64,000 bases of DNA from NCBI RefSeq assembly GCF_902635505.1, contig NC_045427.1, positions 519,149,665 to 519,213,664 on the forward strand. Reading direction: 5' to 3'. The first letter of the stretch is position 1. Each line of letters opens with the position of its first letter. The DNA comes from Sarcophilus harrisii (Eukaryota > Chordata > Mammalia > Dasyuromorphia > Dasyuridae). Both the position numbers and the translations under genes were made by a program. Below, in pieces: positions 31,581 to 42,964 of this stretch. Under the pieces are notes generated by a model that had not been told where the DNA came from, ran no database searches, and was given only the letters and a program-made list of their open reading frames with translations.

Positions 31581-32405
31581 TTTTATCTCAAAATCCTTGT
31601 ACTTTACAGCATTGAACATCTGAATTACACAGTAAATTCTCCCTTTTCCCAGCCCCAAGGAGAACCAACATCACTTTGGAGGCCCTATTCCATCATTCCG
31701 TCATTCCCTCTAGGAAAAGCAAAGCCAAGCTAAGAAAAGCCCATTTCTTTTGGGGAGTCAGCCAGCCAGCAGCCCCATGGAAGTATTCTGAGCATCGGCT
31801 ACCAAAGAATCCAGCCCTGAAATTGGGGGGGGGGGGGAAGGAAATAAATTCAGTGCATGACACAGGAAATAATAATCAGATGATCTCAGCCTCAGAAACA
31901 TTCCTGGGCCGGGGAAATGCCAGGTTGGAGAGTTCATGTGGAAAAGCCAGAGGCTTGTAAGCCCTCCAACCATCAGTCATCACTTCCAGATACCACTAAA
32001 TACAGCTATTCAGGGTCTGCCACAGGATACCTCTAAATACAGTCATTCACTCCACACTGCGGGATATTGTATTGAAAAGCAAGGCAGGGCGGCCTTGGAC
32101 CTGCCACCGCTAAATATGCACTGCACAAACCTACCTAAGTGTGTTTTTCCTATTTGGAATAGGTTCTTTCATTCCCAGCACGGACTAAGGACTCTGGTAC
32201 CAGCGCCATGTACCAGACAAGGATAAAAGTGGTCCATGTATGTGTGGCCCTCTAGAGGTACAGGGGTGGTGGGGATAGTAAACAGACATGCACAGGAGGA
32301 TGGGTACATATATTTCTATGCATATGTGTTTTACATATGCGTATGCGTATCTGTGGGATTATAGGATTTAGAACTGCCAGAAGTTTTAAAAAACCATCCC
32401 ATTTA
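31581..32405. other. Unassigned block; candidate regulatory DNA
   Basis: 31660-32230 shows no repeat family. GATACCACTAAATACAGCTA (31989) and GATACCTCTAAATACAGTCA (32026) are imperfect copies 37 bp apart (21 of 24 bases), and CTAAATATGC follows at about 32110. CATTCC (TEAD-like) words recur. A G run lies near 31827-31838. Function is inference. Confidence 0.3.
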
Positions 32406-32627
32406 GGGAGGTTTTAACCCTCCCCAGGAAGACTGTGTATAGACTTTAAGGAGGGTCTATAAACTTGGATGGGAAATTTTTACAACATTATTTCAATATA
32501 ATTGATTTCTTTTGTAATTCTACATATTTTATTTCATGTTTTTAAAAATATTGCTGAGAGAAGAGGTCTAAAGGTTTCACCAGGTTGCCAAAGCGGCCAT
32601 GCCACAAAAAAGTTTAAAACTCACTTC
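32406..32627 (+). mobile_element. hAT-type transposon, best copy of its family here
   Basis: GGGAGGTTTTAACCCTCCCC at the left, TTTCAATATAATTGATTTCT, GAAGAGGTCTAAAGGTTTCA and CACAAAAAAGTTTAAAACTC at the right. Colinear with 4625-4775. Confidence 0.65.
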
Positions 32628-32664
32628 TTCCAATTCACTCTTTCAACTATAGTCTGGCCACTGT

Positions 32665-32815
32665 CAGTTAATAGCTTTGTTCAATTAATTAACAAGCTAT
32701 TATTAAGCACTTATTATGTGCCAGGTAGTGCCTATAAAGGCAAAAGTAGAATAGGCTTTGCTCTCAAAAGTTTCTATTCTATTAGGGTAAATAGACAATA
32801 AATATTAATCCTGAT
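32665..32815 (-). repeat. L2/MIR-type remnant
   Basis: AAGCACTTATTATGTGCCAG, GCTCTCAAAAGTTTCTATTC and TTAGGGTAAATAGACAATAA. Confidence 0.6.
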
Positions 32816-33274
32816 AACCCCTGGGCTTCCTTATCCTAATTTTTATTCAAATGGAAGAATCACACAGAGCAAGACTGGCTAGATCTTACTTTTAGGCTTC
32901 TAGGGATACTCTTGAATGTTTGGGGATACCTTCCTCCTGCCAATGACTCCAGCCCCCACTCCAATATGTTTCCCCAATATTCATCATTAACCACAATTAG
33001 TACCTCCTTATATCATCAATAGCCATCAATGATTAGCATCCCAAGATCTTTAACCAATTAACATCAATTAGTTTTTATAGAGGGATATTTACCAAGAAGA
33101 TAGAGCAGGAACAGAAGCATAAAACCATTTCCCCAAACTGGGTATATATTCTCTTCTGTATCCCCTTGATCTCTGAGATTAGGCTTACACTTAAAGCAAT
33201 TGCTACAAAGCATCTGCTCACATCAAACTTATTTTCAAATGTGATTAATTTAATAAATTTATTTTAATTAATAA
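32816..33274. other. No gene seen; unassigned
   Basis: Contains repeated ATCAAT/CATCAAT words (33015-33070). No family recognised. Confidence 0.35.
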
Positions 33275-33373
33275 TGCTAAAATGAATAATAATAGCTAGC
33301 ATTTACATAGCACTTTAAATTTTGAAAAGTGCTACATTTATATTTACACATTTTATTCTTTTAAAATCCCTAT

Positions 33374-33522
33374 GAGGGGCAGCTAGGTGTCACAGTGGAT
33401 AGAGCAACAGCAATGAAGTCAGGAGACCCTGAGTTCAAATCTGGCCTCAGACACTTAATACTTAATACTAACTGTGTGACCCGGGGCAAGTCACTTAACC
33501 CCAACTGCCTCAGGAGGGAAAA
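33374..33522 (+). repeat. Short-form tRNA-derived SINE
   Basis: GGGCAGCTAGGTGTCACAGT, GAGTTCAAATCTGGCCTCAG and TCACTTAACCCCAACTGCCT. The flanks CCCTATGAG and TCCTATGAG form an approximate duplication. Confidence 0.9.
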
Positions 33523-33557
33523 AGTCCTATGAGTTAGATGCAGTTATTATGCTCATT

Positions 33558-33779
33558 TTGTTGTTGAATTGTTTTTCAGTCAAGACTAACTATTCGTGAT
33601 CTCATTTATAGTTTTCTTGGCAAAGATCCTGGAGAGTTTACCCTTTCCTTCTCTGGCTCATTTGACAGATGAGGAAACTAAGGCAAATGGGGTGAAGCGA
33701 TTTGCCTAGGGTCCCACATCTGGCCTGACCTTCCTGACTCCAGCCCAGTGCTTTATCCGCTGCATCACCTAGTTGCCCC
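33558..33779 (-). repeat. Long-form tRNA-derived SINE
   Basis: TAGTTTTCTTGGCAAAGATC, CTTTCCTTCTCTGGCTCATT and CGCTGCATCACCTAGTTGCC. The flanks CATTTTG and CATTTTA fit a short duplication in the MIR host. Confidence 0.88.
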
Positions 33780-33900
33780 ATTTTAGGGATGAGGGGTTTG
33801 AGTTCCCGAGAGATTAGGAAACCTTCCTGAGATTACATAGCTGGTAAGTATCTGAGGCAGGATTTGAACTCTGGTTTTCTTGACTCCAAGACAACATCCT

Positions 33901-35179
33901 TCGCCACTGGACCCCCTCCCTTGCTGTTGATCCTTCTTGGCTGCCTCTGACCCACTTATTCCAGGCCAAGAATGGCATTTGGGGCTCAGTTGGTTCTTCC
34001 TAGATCACAGTTATAGCTGCTCCAGTTCTAATACTCCTTCATCTAAGGCATGAAAGGATAGGGACACAACAGGGACAGAAGCAAGAGCGGGGCCATGCTC
34101 CTGAGGGGCAGAGGCAGCTGGAGGCAGGGGGCCACTGCCCTCTCCCCACCGGGAAGAGTACAGCACTCCCTGTCCTGGGCCCCACCAGGACAGAGACCCA
34201 CACACTCCCCTGGCGGTCTCTTGTACGCTTTCTCTGGGCTCTCCCAGAGCTAGTGCCTTTATTTACCATGTGAGAATTGAGGGGAACAGTCATAGAATAT
34301 GACTCTCAAGTCCACGTGGGGATTTAATCCTCCCAGGGCAGGCTGCTCCCGCTCACAGGGACTAGGATCTCACTGATGAGCTCCCCATTACATAGAAGTT
34401 TATACAAAATATCTTGAGGTGCAGAAAGGGGGGGAAGATTGCCAAAGGCCTTCCAGGGAGTGGGTAGCACAACTAAGATCTGATAAAGGTCCCTCTTCTG
34501 ACAGGCACAGAAGTTCTGATCTGCTTTGCCTCTGACCAGGTCAGTTTATTGATCTCCAGGCAACTCGGTGGCCCTCCCTGATCCTAGGGCTCACCATTTT
34601 GATCCCAGACTAAGGACAGAATTCTGATCTGCTTAGCCCTTTGTATTTCAGAACTCCCAAATTCAAGTTTCGGGGATTACAAACTTTCCAGAGCTTATGT
34701 TGCAACCCCAGCTTTCACTGCTTTTGCCAGAGCTTGTGCTCCCCTGGAATGGTCTTGGAGAATGCAGAATCACTTACATAACCATAATTAAGTATCTGAA
34801 AAATACTTTAATGGAAGGATTCTCAGGTTACAAGCAAATATACTTCAATATTTCAAGAATACATAATTTCACAGGAGTGAATATGCAGATTTCAACCCCT
34901 TTACAACTCCACAGATGTTATTTGAGAGGCTCTGTGACCCAAAAATTTCATTACCCTGCAATCGACACTGAGCTTCAGTGACACCGATGTTTGGGCAACA
35001 GTCGTGTCTATCCCTGGGCCCATACTGAAAAATCTTTCCAGCTCCTACTGTACTGATACCACCAAAAGAAACTAATGTCACCATCATGCCGAAAGAGGCA
35101 TGGGAGCAGACTTTAATGGAGGAGTGATAAAATAGAAAACCTTCACTATGTCCACAGATCATTTACCGAAAACTGGTTC
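33901..35179. other. No gene seen; long unassigned block
   Basis: 33930-34330 is GC-richer than its surroundings (GGCAGAGGCAGCTGGAGGCA, CACTGCCCTCTCCCCACCGG) and free of recognised repeats. 34380-34490 has a faint MIR trace. 34830-35100 may be an ancient repeat I could not name. No exon with splice sites was recognised. Confidence 0.35.
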
Positions 35180-35865
35180 AATTCAGTTATAATTTGATAA
35201 AATAAATTAACAAGTATTTACAAAGGACTTATAAAGTGCCCAACTTGAAACTTTTTGCTACGATGGAGATACAGAGCTGTCCTTGAGAAGGACAGAGTTT
35301 CATTAGAAAGATAGTGAGTCCCATTTATTAAACTCCTACTCTAGGCCAGTCATTGCACTAAACACTAGGGATACAAAAAAAAAAGGGGGGGGGGGAGGGT
35401 GCAAAAGATGACTTCTGCCCTGAAGCTGCCCACAATCTCAAGGGGATATAACCAGCAAAGAAATATGTACCAAAAAAACTAAATATAGGAAATAATTAAC
35501 AGGGAAGGCACTAGAATTAGAGCTTGGGAAGGTTTCCTGTAGAAGATAGGATTTTAACAGGGACCTGCTGGAAGCCTGGGATGCCAGGAGGTAGAAATGA
35601 GGAAGAAGGGTGTCCCAAGCACGTAGGGACAGTCAGAGGAACCAGGAGTCAGATCATGGAATAGCCAGGAGGCCAGTGTCTCTGGATCAAAGATAGTCTC
35701 AGGCAGTAAGGTAGAAGACTGGAAAGGTGGGGGGCTTTGAATGCCAAACAGACCATTTTGTATTTGATCTTGGAGTTGATAGGGAACCACAGGAGTTAAT
35801 TGAGGGAGGAACAGTGACAGTTAGACCTGTGTTTTAGGAAACTCACTTTGGTGGCTGAATGGAAA
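35180..35865 (-). repeat. L2 LINE, antisense
   Basis: TTATTAAACTCCTACTCTAG, TTCCTGTAGAAGATAGGATT, ATGCCAGGAGGTAGAAATGA, TTTGAATGCCAAACAGACCA and GTTTTAGGAAACTCACTTTG. A G run at 35384-35395 interrupts it. Confidence 0.7.
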
Positions 35866-35968
35866 ACCTACTGTTGCTATTCTCCAAAGTCCTAGACTAC
35901 CCAAGATAGCCCAGGAAGTCCCACAGAGCCCAGGGATGGTAGCAGCACTTCTTATAGGGAAAAAAAAA

Positions 35969-36247
35969 AGTCTGCTAAGTGAAAAGAGCAGAACCAGGAG
36001 ATCATTGTACACAGCAACATCAATATTACACAATGATCAATTCTGACCAGACATGGCTCTTTCCAACAATGAGATGATTGATACCAGTCCCAATGATCTT
36101 GTGGTGAAGAGAGCCTCCCCTCTAGAGGAGGGGGTAGGGGAAGGAGGGGAAAATCTGAAACACAAGGCTATGCAAGGGTCAATGTTGAAAAATTATCCGT
36201 GCATATGTTTTGAAAATAAGAAGCTTTTTTTAAAAAAGAAAAAAAAG
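35969..36247 (+). repeat. LINE-1 type A, internally deleted
   Basis: CTAAGTGAAAAGAGCAGAAC, ACAATGAGATGATTGATACC, then directly CCTCTAGAGGAGGGGGTAGG and GGTCAATGTTGAAAAATTAT. The 3' UTR middle is missing. Confidence 0.8.
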
Positions 36248-36998
36248 TTAATAATTCTTGAGGAATTACACAAGACCCCATTGCTGAGAGAGCCTAAGTT
36301 TATGGCTGACTTGCCTCTGCATACATAGAGAGAAGGGATAAGTTTTCATTCGAGGAAATTCCAGGTTTGTTGCCTCAGTTCTCAAGCTGTGAGTTCTACA
36401 CGGAAGAGCTATGACCACAGGCCAGGCCAGGAATGCTCAGGAAGGGGGCCAAGAGCATCCAACGGAGGACCTGACTTGGAATTTGGACCTAACTACCTGT
36501 GACTTCAAGAAAGTAGTTCATCCTCCCTGGGTCTCATTTTCCTCATCTTTCAAATGCGAGATTTAGACTAGAGAGGTCCTTCTGGCCCGAAATCCTGTGG
36601 TCTAATTTCCCAGGGAGGGCTGTGGAAACCCTGATCAGCTGAGAAAGCTTGCCAGCGACAACAAGAGACTAGGTGTTGGAACTTCTGAGCTCTGATGTAG
36701 ACTCCAATAGGCAGTACAGGGACAATGGTGAATGATTTTGTGTGTGGTTTCCATAGGACCGTACATTTAGAACCGGGAGTGAATTTGGAGGCCATTAAGC
36801 TTAAACCTCATCCCTTCATTTTATATGAAGCAAAAGTAGGTGAAATGATTTTGTCAGTCACACAGACAGTTTGTGTCTGAGGCAGGATTTGAATCCAGCT
36901 CTTCCTGGTTCCAAGTTCAGCGCTCTGTCTACAGCTCTCTGATATTCAACATCTCAGGCAGTTTATTTAATACAGGAGGCTTCCTACATAGTGTAGGT
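36248..36998. repeat. MIR (+) and MIR3-like (-) copies in unassigned DNA
   Basis: 36440-36605 forward MIR (CTCATTTTCCTCATCTTTCA, GAGGTCCTTCTGGCCCGAAA). 36765-36940 antisense MIR3-like (GGCCATTAAGCTTAAACCTC, GAGGCAGGATTTGAATCCAG). Confidence 0.6.
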
Positions 36999-37189
36999 CA
37001 GGGATTCTTAATCTTTTTATTTTTATTTTTTAAGTCATGGACTGCTTTGGCAGTCTGGTAAAGTCTATCTAAGAATAACATTTCAAGAGTTTAAGACAAG
37101 AATACATAAGTCTACAAAGGAAGCCAAGTCCACAGACCCCTGAAAACTATCCTTACACCCCTGAGGTGTCCCCAGATTAAGAACCACTG
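36999..37189 (-). mobile_element. hAT-type transposon with TIRs
   Basis: CAGGGATTCTTAATCTTTTT at the left and AGATTAAGAACCACTG at the right pair as inverted repeats. Inner TTTGGCAGTCTGGTAAAGTC links it to 28990-29195. A clear 8-bp duplication was not seen. Confidence 0.7.
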
Positions 37190-37535
37190 ATATAAGGGAA
37201 CATAAATGCAGATGCATAAGAAAATCCATCTAGTTAGCCAAATCCCCAGAGATGCACTGGTCTGTTAACAAGAGATTCCATCCAACTCTTTAGTTCTTCC
37301 TTCTCATGATACTTACTGATTTGCCTTAGCCACAGAAAAAGGGCAGCCATAAACAGCAGCCGGGAAGCTGAGTCTTTGCCCGCTTTTACATTTTTTTTAT
37401 GGGAAGCTCAAAATGGGGCCGGAGGAATACTCAGAGAGAGGGATGACAACTTCCCACCCTCTTGATTGTGGACTGAGGTGATTGACACAAAATACTTCGG
37501 TATGAGAAGGTTCTTACAAATTACTTCTTAGAGAC
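37190..37535. other. No gene seen; unassigned
   Basis: No repeat family or exon recognised. Confidence 0.35.
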
Positions 37536-37880
37536 TAGATTTTGTTTCTGTTTTCTGAGGCAATCTTGGGTTAAGTGACTTTTCTAGGGTCACACAGCTA
37601 GTAAGTGTTTGAGGATAGATTTGAACTCAGGTTCTCCTGACACTGTACCATTTCACGGCCCCAGTTTTCTGTTTTTTAATAAAAGAGAAGCAGTTTGAAG
37701 TAGGGAAAAGGACAAGGAATAAGGTCTATCATGTCAGGCACTATACTAAGGAAATATGATTTCAATTGATCTTCACAATAACTCTGCAAAGTAGATAATG
37801 TTATTATCCCCATTTTACAGCTAATAATAGACAGCTATTAAGCATCTGAGTATCTGGTACTATCTGAGTATCCAGTAGTA
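37536..37880 (-). repeat. Short SINE followed by MIR
   Basis: 37536-37665: TTCTGAGGCAATCTTGGGTT, GGGTCACACAGCTAGTAAGT. 37720-37880: CAATTGATCTTCACAATAAC, TTATTATCCCCATTTTACAG. Confidence 0.7.
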
Positions 37881-37989
37881 AAGTTGTAAGAGAGAAGTTA
37901 CTGGAGAATATTCCTAGATTTCTGGGTGGGGACTCAAACCAAAAGAAGGGTACCCCCCCCAAAAAAAAAAAAAGGGAATCAGGTCCTTT

Positions 37990-38310
37990 AGACCATTGCC
38001 TCTCTGACATGGGTCATGCATGCAAAAAAGCTAACAGTTTCAGGCACTGTGAAAGGGAAGGAGTGCAGAGGGGAAAAAAAAGAGATCTTTGAAGATAAGA
38101 TCAGAAAAGGCTTTGTGGAGGAGATAAGGTTTGAGCTGAACTCTCAAGGATGAGAAAGATGTAGAAAATGAAAGATAGAAATCAATTTTCAGATTATTGT
38201 TGTTCAAATGTCACTTTCTACAGAAAGCCTTTCTTGATTTTCCCAACTATTTATGTTCTCCTTCCCTAAGTTATCATGAATTTATTTCTTTCCCTCATAT
38301 TGCTGTTACT
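37990..38310. repeat. L2 fragments, antisense then sense
   Basis: 38035-38165 antisense (AAAGGCTTTGTGGAGGAGAT, TTTGAGCTGAACTCTCAAGG). 38195-38310 sense (CAAATGTCACTTTCTACAGA, AAAGCCTTTCTTGATTTTCC). Confidence 0.6.
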
Positions 38311-38394
38311 TTTAATATATTTACTCATTTCATTAAATATTTTCCAAATACATTTTTAAAAATTGTTAACATTCATTTTTTAAAATTTTGAGTT

Positions 38395-38705
38395 CCTATT
38401 TTTTTTTCATTTTTTTCCTTTTGGTCTTTTTCTTCTTTCACAATATGATTTCTTTATGAATTTTTGCACATATATCAAATTATTTACTGTTTTAGGGAGA
38501 GGGAAGGGAGGGTTAGAGGGAGAGATAATTTGGAACTCAATTTTTTTAAATAAATGTTTAAAATTGTTTTACATGCAATTGAGGAACAAAATAAAATACT
38601 CTGTAAAATGAAAAAAAATTGAGTTCCAAATTCTTTGCCTCCTTCCCACTCATCCCCCTCTCCTTGAGAATTATATATGTGAAGTCATGCAAAATATATT
38701 ATTTC
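38395..38705. repeat. Two LINE tails meeting tail to tail
   Basis: 38395-38580 is a forward LINE tail (CTTCTTTCACAATATGATTT, GATAATTTGGAACTCAATTT). 38610-38705 is an antisense tail (AAAATTGAGTTCCAAATTCT, CCTCCTTCCCACTCATCCCC). TTTGGAACTCAATTTTTT and its complement at about 38613-38630 form an 18-bp inverted repeat. Confidence 0.65.
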
Positions 38706-38860
38706 TGTCCTTGCATTGATTTCTAATTTATTCTTTCTGTACTTATACTCATACATGCTGTTTCCTTGAAAGTAGGGACTGTTTCATTTTTATCTCTGTT
38801 TCTCCACTATCTACCACAATGCTTGATATGTAGCAGTCACTTCAAATTGATTGATTGCCT
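38706..38860 (+). repeat. L2 3' end
   Basis: CTTGAAAGTAGGGACTGTTT, CACAATGCTTGATATGTAGC and the following CACTTC fit the L2 3' terminus. Confidence 0.55.
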
Positions 38861-39590
38861 TCCCTTTGAATTCTGGGACTAGGAAGAACTCAGTAATTGA
38901 GTCAGAAAATTCAAATGACTATTGAACTGTACAAGTAATAACAGCAGACCACTTCTGTCCCTAATTCACTATATAACCTTAGGTAAATGACTCACTTCTT
39001 TGGCGATATAAAGTAAATGACTCAACCAAGATATCTCCATGGTCCCCTTAAGCTTTTACACAAATCTATGCAGAGTTCTCAGGCTGTTCTCCCACGGGCC
39101 AGTCACGTCTATATGGATGGAGATACTACCCATTCAAATGTATCTGTGTGTCTGTCTGCATGCAATGATGGGGTGAATGTGTCATGCCTTTGGGTCTCTG
39201 CTTGCCTTTATCCAGGGAACAGAGCCGTCTGGGATCAGCCCCAGAAAGGCCATTTGGAAGGAGAGATAGAAACGTTTACATTTATCCTTCAATTCTGCTC
39301 TCAGGCTTCTACATATTATTGAAAATGGAAATAAGGGGTCTTTTAGGAAAAGGAGCAACCAGAGAAGAAAGGAAACTTAGGAGAGACTTTGTGAGAATCC
39401 TTGGCTCCTTCTTCTGATTCCCCAAACAAGAGCACTCCCCTCCACCCCCAGTCATTCTGTGACCTTCGTTAAGGATGGGATGTGCTGATCCAGCAGAGGG
39501 GACAAAGAGATTACAGTGGAGAGAAAGCCTCCCACGCCTAGCAAGGGAAACAATGAATTTTAGAGCCTTAACTAAAAAACTTAGAAAATG
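38861..39590. other. No gene seen; unassigned
   Basis: No repeat recognised apart from chance words. Short frames on both strands without family resemblance. Confidence 0.35.
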
Positions 39591-40000
39591 TCTAATCTTA
39601 CTCTGACTTGTGGCAGATAAGGAAACAAAAGCCCAGAGAAGATTTACTTCCAAGATCACACAGCTAATTGTACTCTATCCTTTCCTTTTCACGTGGGAAG
39701 TTTCCTGAAGTGGGTGGGTCCCATGGGACAAAAGGCATCTTTAGAGTATGTTTATTTTTGCAGAATCTCCTTGCACAATGGATAGAATATTAGAGTTGGA
39801 GTCGTAGGACACGAGTTCCAATCTTGCCTCAAACATTTTCTGTGTGGACTGTGGGCAACTCATTCTGCCTCAGTTTCCTGATTTGTAAGGTGAAAATAAT
39901 AATAGCATCTACCTCAAAGGCTTGTTGTGAAGATCAATCTGATAACATGTAAAGTACATTGCCAGCCTAATGAAAGCTAGCTGTTATTTCCAAATGTCCT
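39591..40000. repeat. MIR fragments
   Basis: 39600-39670 antisense (GATAAGGAAACAAAAGCCCA). 39770-39995 forward and nearly full (GCACAATGGATAGAATATTA, GCCTCAGTTTCCTGATTTGT, TAATGAAAGCTAGCTGTTAT). Confidence 0.7.
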
Positions 40001-40744
40001 AGAGCCAGATCCTAAGGTCAGTGAAGCTGTTGGAAAATGGAGGATCTCATAGGGAAGAGAATCTGTTATCTTGGTCCTTTGCTGGACATGAAGGAAGTAA
40101 CTGGTGAAGCTTAGGGAAGGAGACTTAAAGGTAGACTGTTCTTATTTGTCAGTGGGGGTCTCTGCAGCAGAGAGACCCTTGTCTGCCCACTGGCCTCTGG
40201 GCACAGCTTCATAAATCATAGAGTCTTAGAGCAAAGTCTGGCAGGAACCGATCAACTGCAAGGCCCCCTGAGGACCAGGCTTGTGGGAATGAACAAACCA
40301 TTGCCACAGGCAGCAAATAAAATTAATGTGAAGGGACTCATCTGTGGAGATCCCCCCATTCACCCCCGACTGCATCAGGCTGACCATCTACCTCCAAGAT
40401 AAATACTCTGCCTCCAAGACTGGAAGAAGGGGTGAGATTCTTCAGGAATGACATAAACACCTATATTTTTATATTTCCTGACCACATAAACATGGAGATC
40501 AGAGTTCCCTGGCCGGCCAGCCAAGCCCTGGCCTTCTTCAAAGGGCTCCCATGCATACCTATTTCAAGAGCTCACAGCTTACCTTCCCCCTCAGAGGGTA
40601 AAAGGCCCCTGGGATGGAGGCTCAGCAATCTGTCGCTAATCCGTCTCTGTCCTGGACACTTGTTAGTGGAAGGACTGAAGAGTAGAATATTTCTGTTCTC
40701 CCAAAGCCCCCAGTTTGTTAGTTGAGCTATATTTATCCTCTTTG
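40001..40744. other. No gene seen; unassigned
   Basis: Unique-looking, moderate GC. A 97-codon frame (40432-40725, +) has no recognisable domain. Confidence 0.35.
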
Positions 40745-41195
40745 GGAGCACGTTTAGGGCTCCTTATCAGGCACTTTTTGGGCACAAAGGCAAAAACTAA
40801 ATAGTCCTTACCTTCAAGGAGTTTACATGCTGCTGAAGAAAGGCAACATGGACATAGATGAATAAATGCAAAATATCTACAAAGTAAATACCCAAATCAG
40901 TCTTTTGGGGGAGACCATTACTCAGCCCTAATGTTAGTTCATTCATCTCAGAAAAATTTTAATGAATTCCAAAAATTCCAGAATCTGTTGTTCTACAATC
41001 ATTCACAGGATTAGATTTAAGGACTTTAGAGGCCATTAAATCCAGCCCTCTTATTTACAAATGAGAAAAATGAGCCCCAGAGAAATTAAGTGACTTCTTC
41101 AGAGTTATACAGCTAGTTGTATGGGAATTTAAACTGCAATCTTTCTGACCCCAGCTACAGAAATCTAGCCACTGTATCACCTATCTATAAGAAAC
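40745..41195 (-). repeat. L2-type and MIR3-like remnants
   Basis: 40765-40905 (AAGGAGTTTACATGCTGCTG) L2-type. 41000-41195 MIR3-like (GGACTTTAGAGGCCATTAAA, AGAGTTATACAGCTAGTTGT). Confidence 0.6.
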
Positions 41196-41274
41196 TATTC
41201 TTTTCATATTTCAACAGTTTGGTTGCTAAAGAGGACAGAAAATGAAGTTTTGAATAAAGAAAAGCAATTAAATC

Positions 41275-41510
41275 AATTTGTTTGGTTGTTTTTCAATCAT
41301 GACTGACTCCTTGTGATCCTGTTTGGGGTTTTCTTGGCAGATACTGAGCTGGTTTGCCATTTTCTTCTTCAACGAGATGAGAAAATTGAGGCCAACAGGA
41401 TTAAGCAGTGTATCCAGAGTCACATAGTTAGTAAGTGTTTGAGGTCACATTTGAATGCAAGCCTTCTTGCCCCCAGGCACTTTATCTACTGCACCATGTA
41501 GCTGCCCTAA
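41275..41510 (-). repeat. tRNA-derived SINE, long form
   Basis: TCATGACTGACTCCTTGTGA, GGGGTTTTCTTGGCAGATAC, GGTTTGCCATTTTCTTCTTC and CTACTGCACCATGTAGCTGC. Confidence 0.88.
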
Positions 41511-41569
41511 TCAATTTGTAAAGGATATAAGGTACTACCCCTGTTGTTTTATTAACAATCTGGTGGGGC

Positions 41570-41932
41570 AGCAACAAGATTATGTTGTGCAGCAACAAGA
41601 TTTTCAATTCTGATAGACTTGGCTTTTTTCAGCAATGAGATGATCCCAACATAGTATTTTCTCCTTTGTTGTTGTTTCTTGCTTTTTTTTTTCTCTCAGT
41701 TTTTTTTTCTTTTTTTTTGATTTGATTTTTCTTGTGCAGCATGATTAATGTAGAAATATGTTTAGGAGAACTGCATATGTTTAACATATATCAGATTACT
41801 TGCTGGCTAGGAGAGGGGATAAGGAAAAGAAAGGGAGAAAAATTTGGAACACAAGATTTTGTGAGGGTGAATGTTGAAAACTATTTTTGCGTGTATTTTG
41901 AAAATAAAAAAAACTATTATATATATATATAT
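41570..41932 (+). repeat. LINE-1 3' end (type D)
   Basis: CAGCAATGAGATGATCCCAA, TTTTCTTGTGCAGCATGATT, GAGAACTGCATATGTTTAAC, GAGGGTGAATGTTGAAAACT and GAAAATAAAAAAAACTATTA, then a TA run. A CAGCAACAAGATT word is duplicated at its left edge (about 41569 and 41590). Confidence 0.8.
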
Positions 41933-42329
41933 GGTGGCAAAAGAAACTTTTGCATGAAAAATGGTTAAAATCCAGTTTCTTCTCTTATACCCCTTAGCTC
42001 TTTGCAACCCCTCAGAGAAAAGTAAAAGGAAAGATATCTGGGGGCTGTTGTGCTCTTAATTATAAAATACTACCATGAATGAGGTTTGTTAGGAGGAGAT
42101 TAGACTGTCCAGAATGAGAATACATATTCTTATAGCATACTCAAGAATTGCACAGCTCTGTTAGCCAATTTTATGAGAAAACTGAGTTTAAGAGAAGACA
42201 TTCATAGGTTTGCACAATTAGGATTAGAGCAACAGTTCAAAATCAGATCTCCACTCCAGGTCCAGCATTCTATGCCGCCTCATTTTTAGAGAATTGGAAA
42301 TTCCTGTTCTAGAGTTGGGGTCCCCTTAA
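41933..42329. other. No gene seen; MIR trace
   Basis: 42160-42290 is an antisense MIR trace (TTTTATGAGAAAACTGAGTT, CACTCCAGGTCCAGCATTCT). The rest is unassigned. Confidence 0.4.
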
Positions 42330-42663
42330 GAGGAAGGATGACTTTAGCAAGCTCTCCCAGTAAACCCCAGGCCCCAAGTCTCATCTTCACCAGCAGTCTA
42401 CCTCCTTTCAGTTACCTTTATCTGCCCTATAGCAACCTTTCCTACCCTGTTAATAATGCTCCTTTGATATTCTCCATCATGCTCTCAAAGGATACCTTCT
42501 TCTGTCCTTCCCCCCCTTTCAGCTTCCTTTCTTATGTTGTCTTTCCTCATTAGATTGTAAGATTCTTGCAAGAAGGGATTGTCTTTCTTTTACATATTTG
42601 TATTCCCACAACTTAGCACCGGGCCTATATGCACTATTGCTTAACAAATATCTATTGATTTAA
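42330..42663 (+). repeat. L2 3' end
   Basis: CCTTTCAGCTTCCTTTCTTA (about 42515), TTAGATTGTAAGATTCTTGC, AAGAAGGGATTGTCTTTCTT, CCACAACTTAGCACCGGGCC and ATTGCTTAACAAATATCTAT give the L2 3' terminus clearly. Confidence 0.75.
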
Positions 42664-42873
42664 GGCAATCCCAATAAATTTTGGATAGAAAATGCTATCT
42701 ACATCCAGAAAAAGAACTATGGAGATTGAATGTAAATCAATACATGCTATGTTCACTTCTTTTTTGTTTTTTTTTTTCTCTACCATGATTTTTCCCTTTT
42801 GTTCTGATTTTTCTTTCCCAATATGATTCATAAAGCAATGTATATTAAAAATAAATGAAGAAAGAAGCAAAAA
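42664..42873 (+). repeat. Old LINE-1 3' end
   Basis: GATAGAAAATGCTATCTACA, CAGAAAAAGAACTATGGAGA and TTGAATGTAAATCAATACAT, then a T-rich UTR. Confidence 0.7.
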
Positions 42874-42964
42874 AAAAAGGTTTATTGACTGACTGAAATT
42901 ATTTTCATTGTCTACTTTGTTCCAAATCATCTGAAAAAAGATTTAACTCTTTCAATCCCAAAGA

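Larger units (their letters stand above)
33275..33900 (-). repeat. MIR-type repeat carrying two SINE insertions
   Basis: The host reads TAGCATTTACATAGCACTTT ... AAATCCCTATGAG (to 33373), TCCTATGAGTTAGATGCAGT (33523-33557), then TTTTAGGGATGAGGGGTTTG ... GGATTTGAACTCTGGTTTTC (33780-33900). The gaps are the SINEs listed next. Confidence 0.75.
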
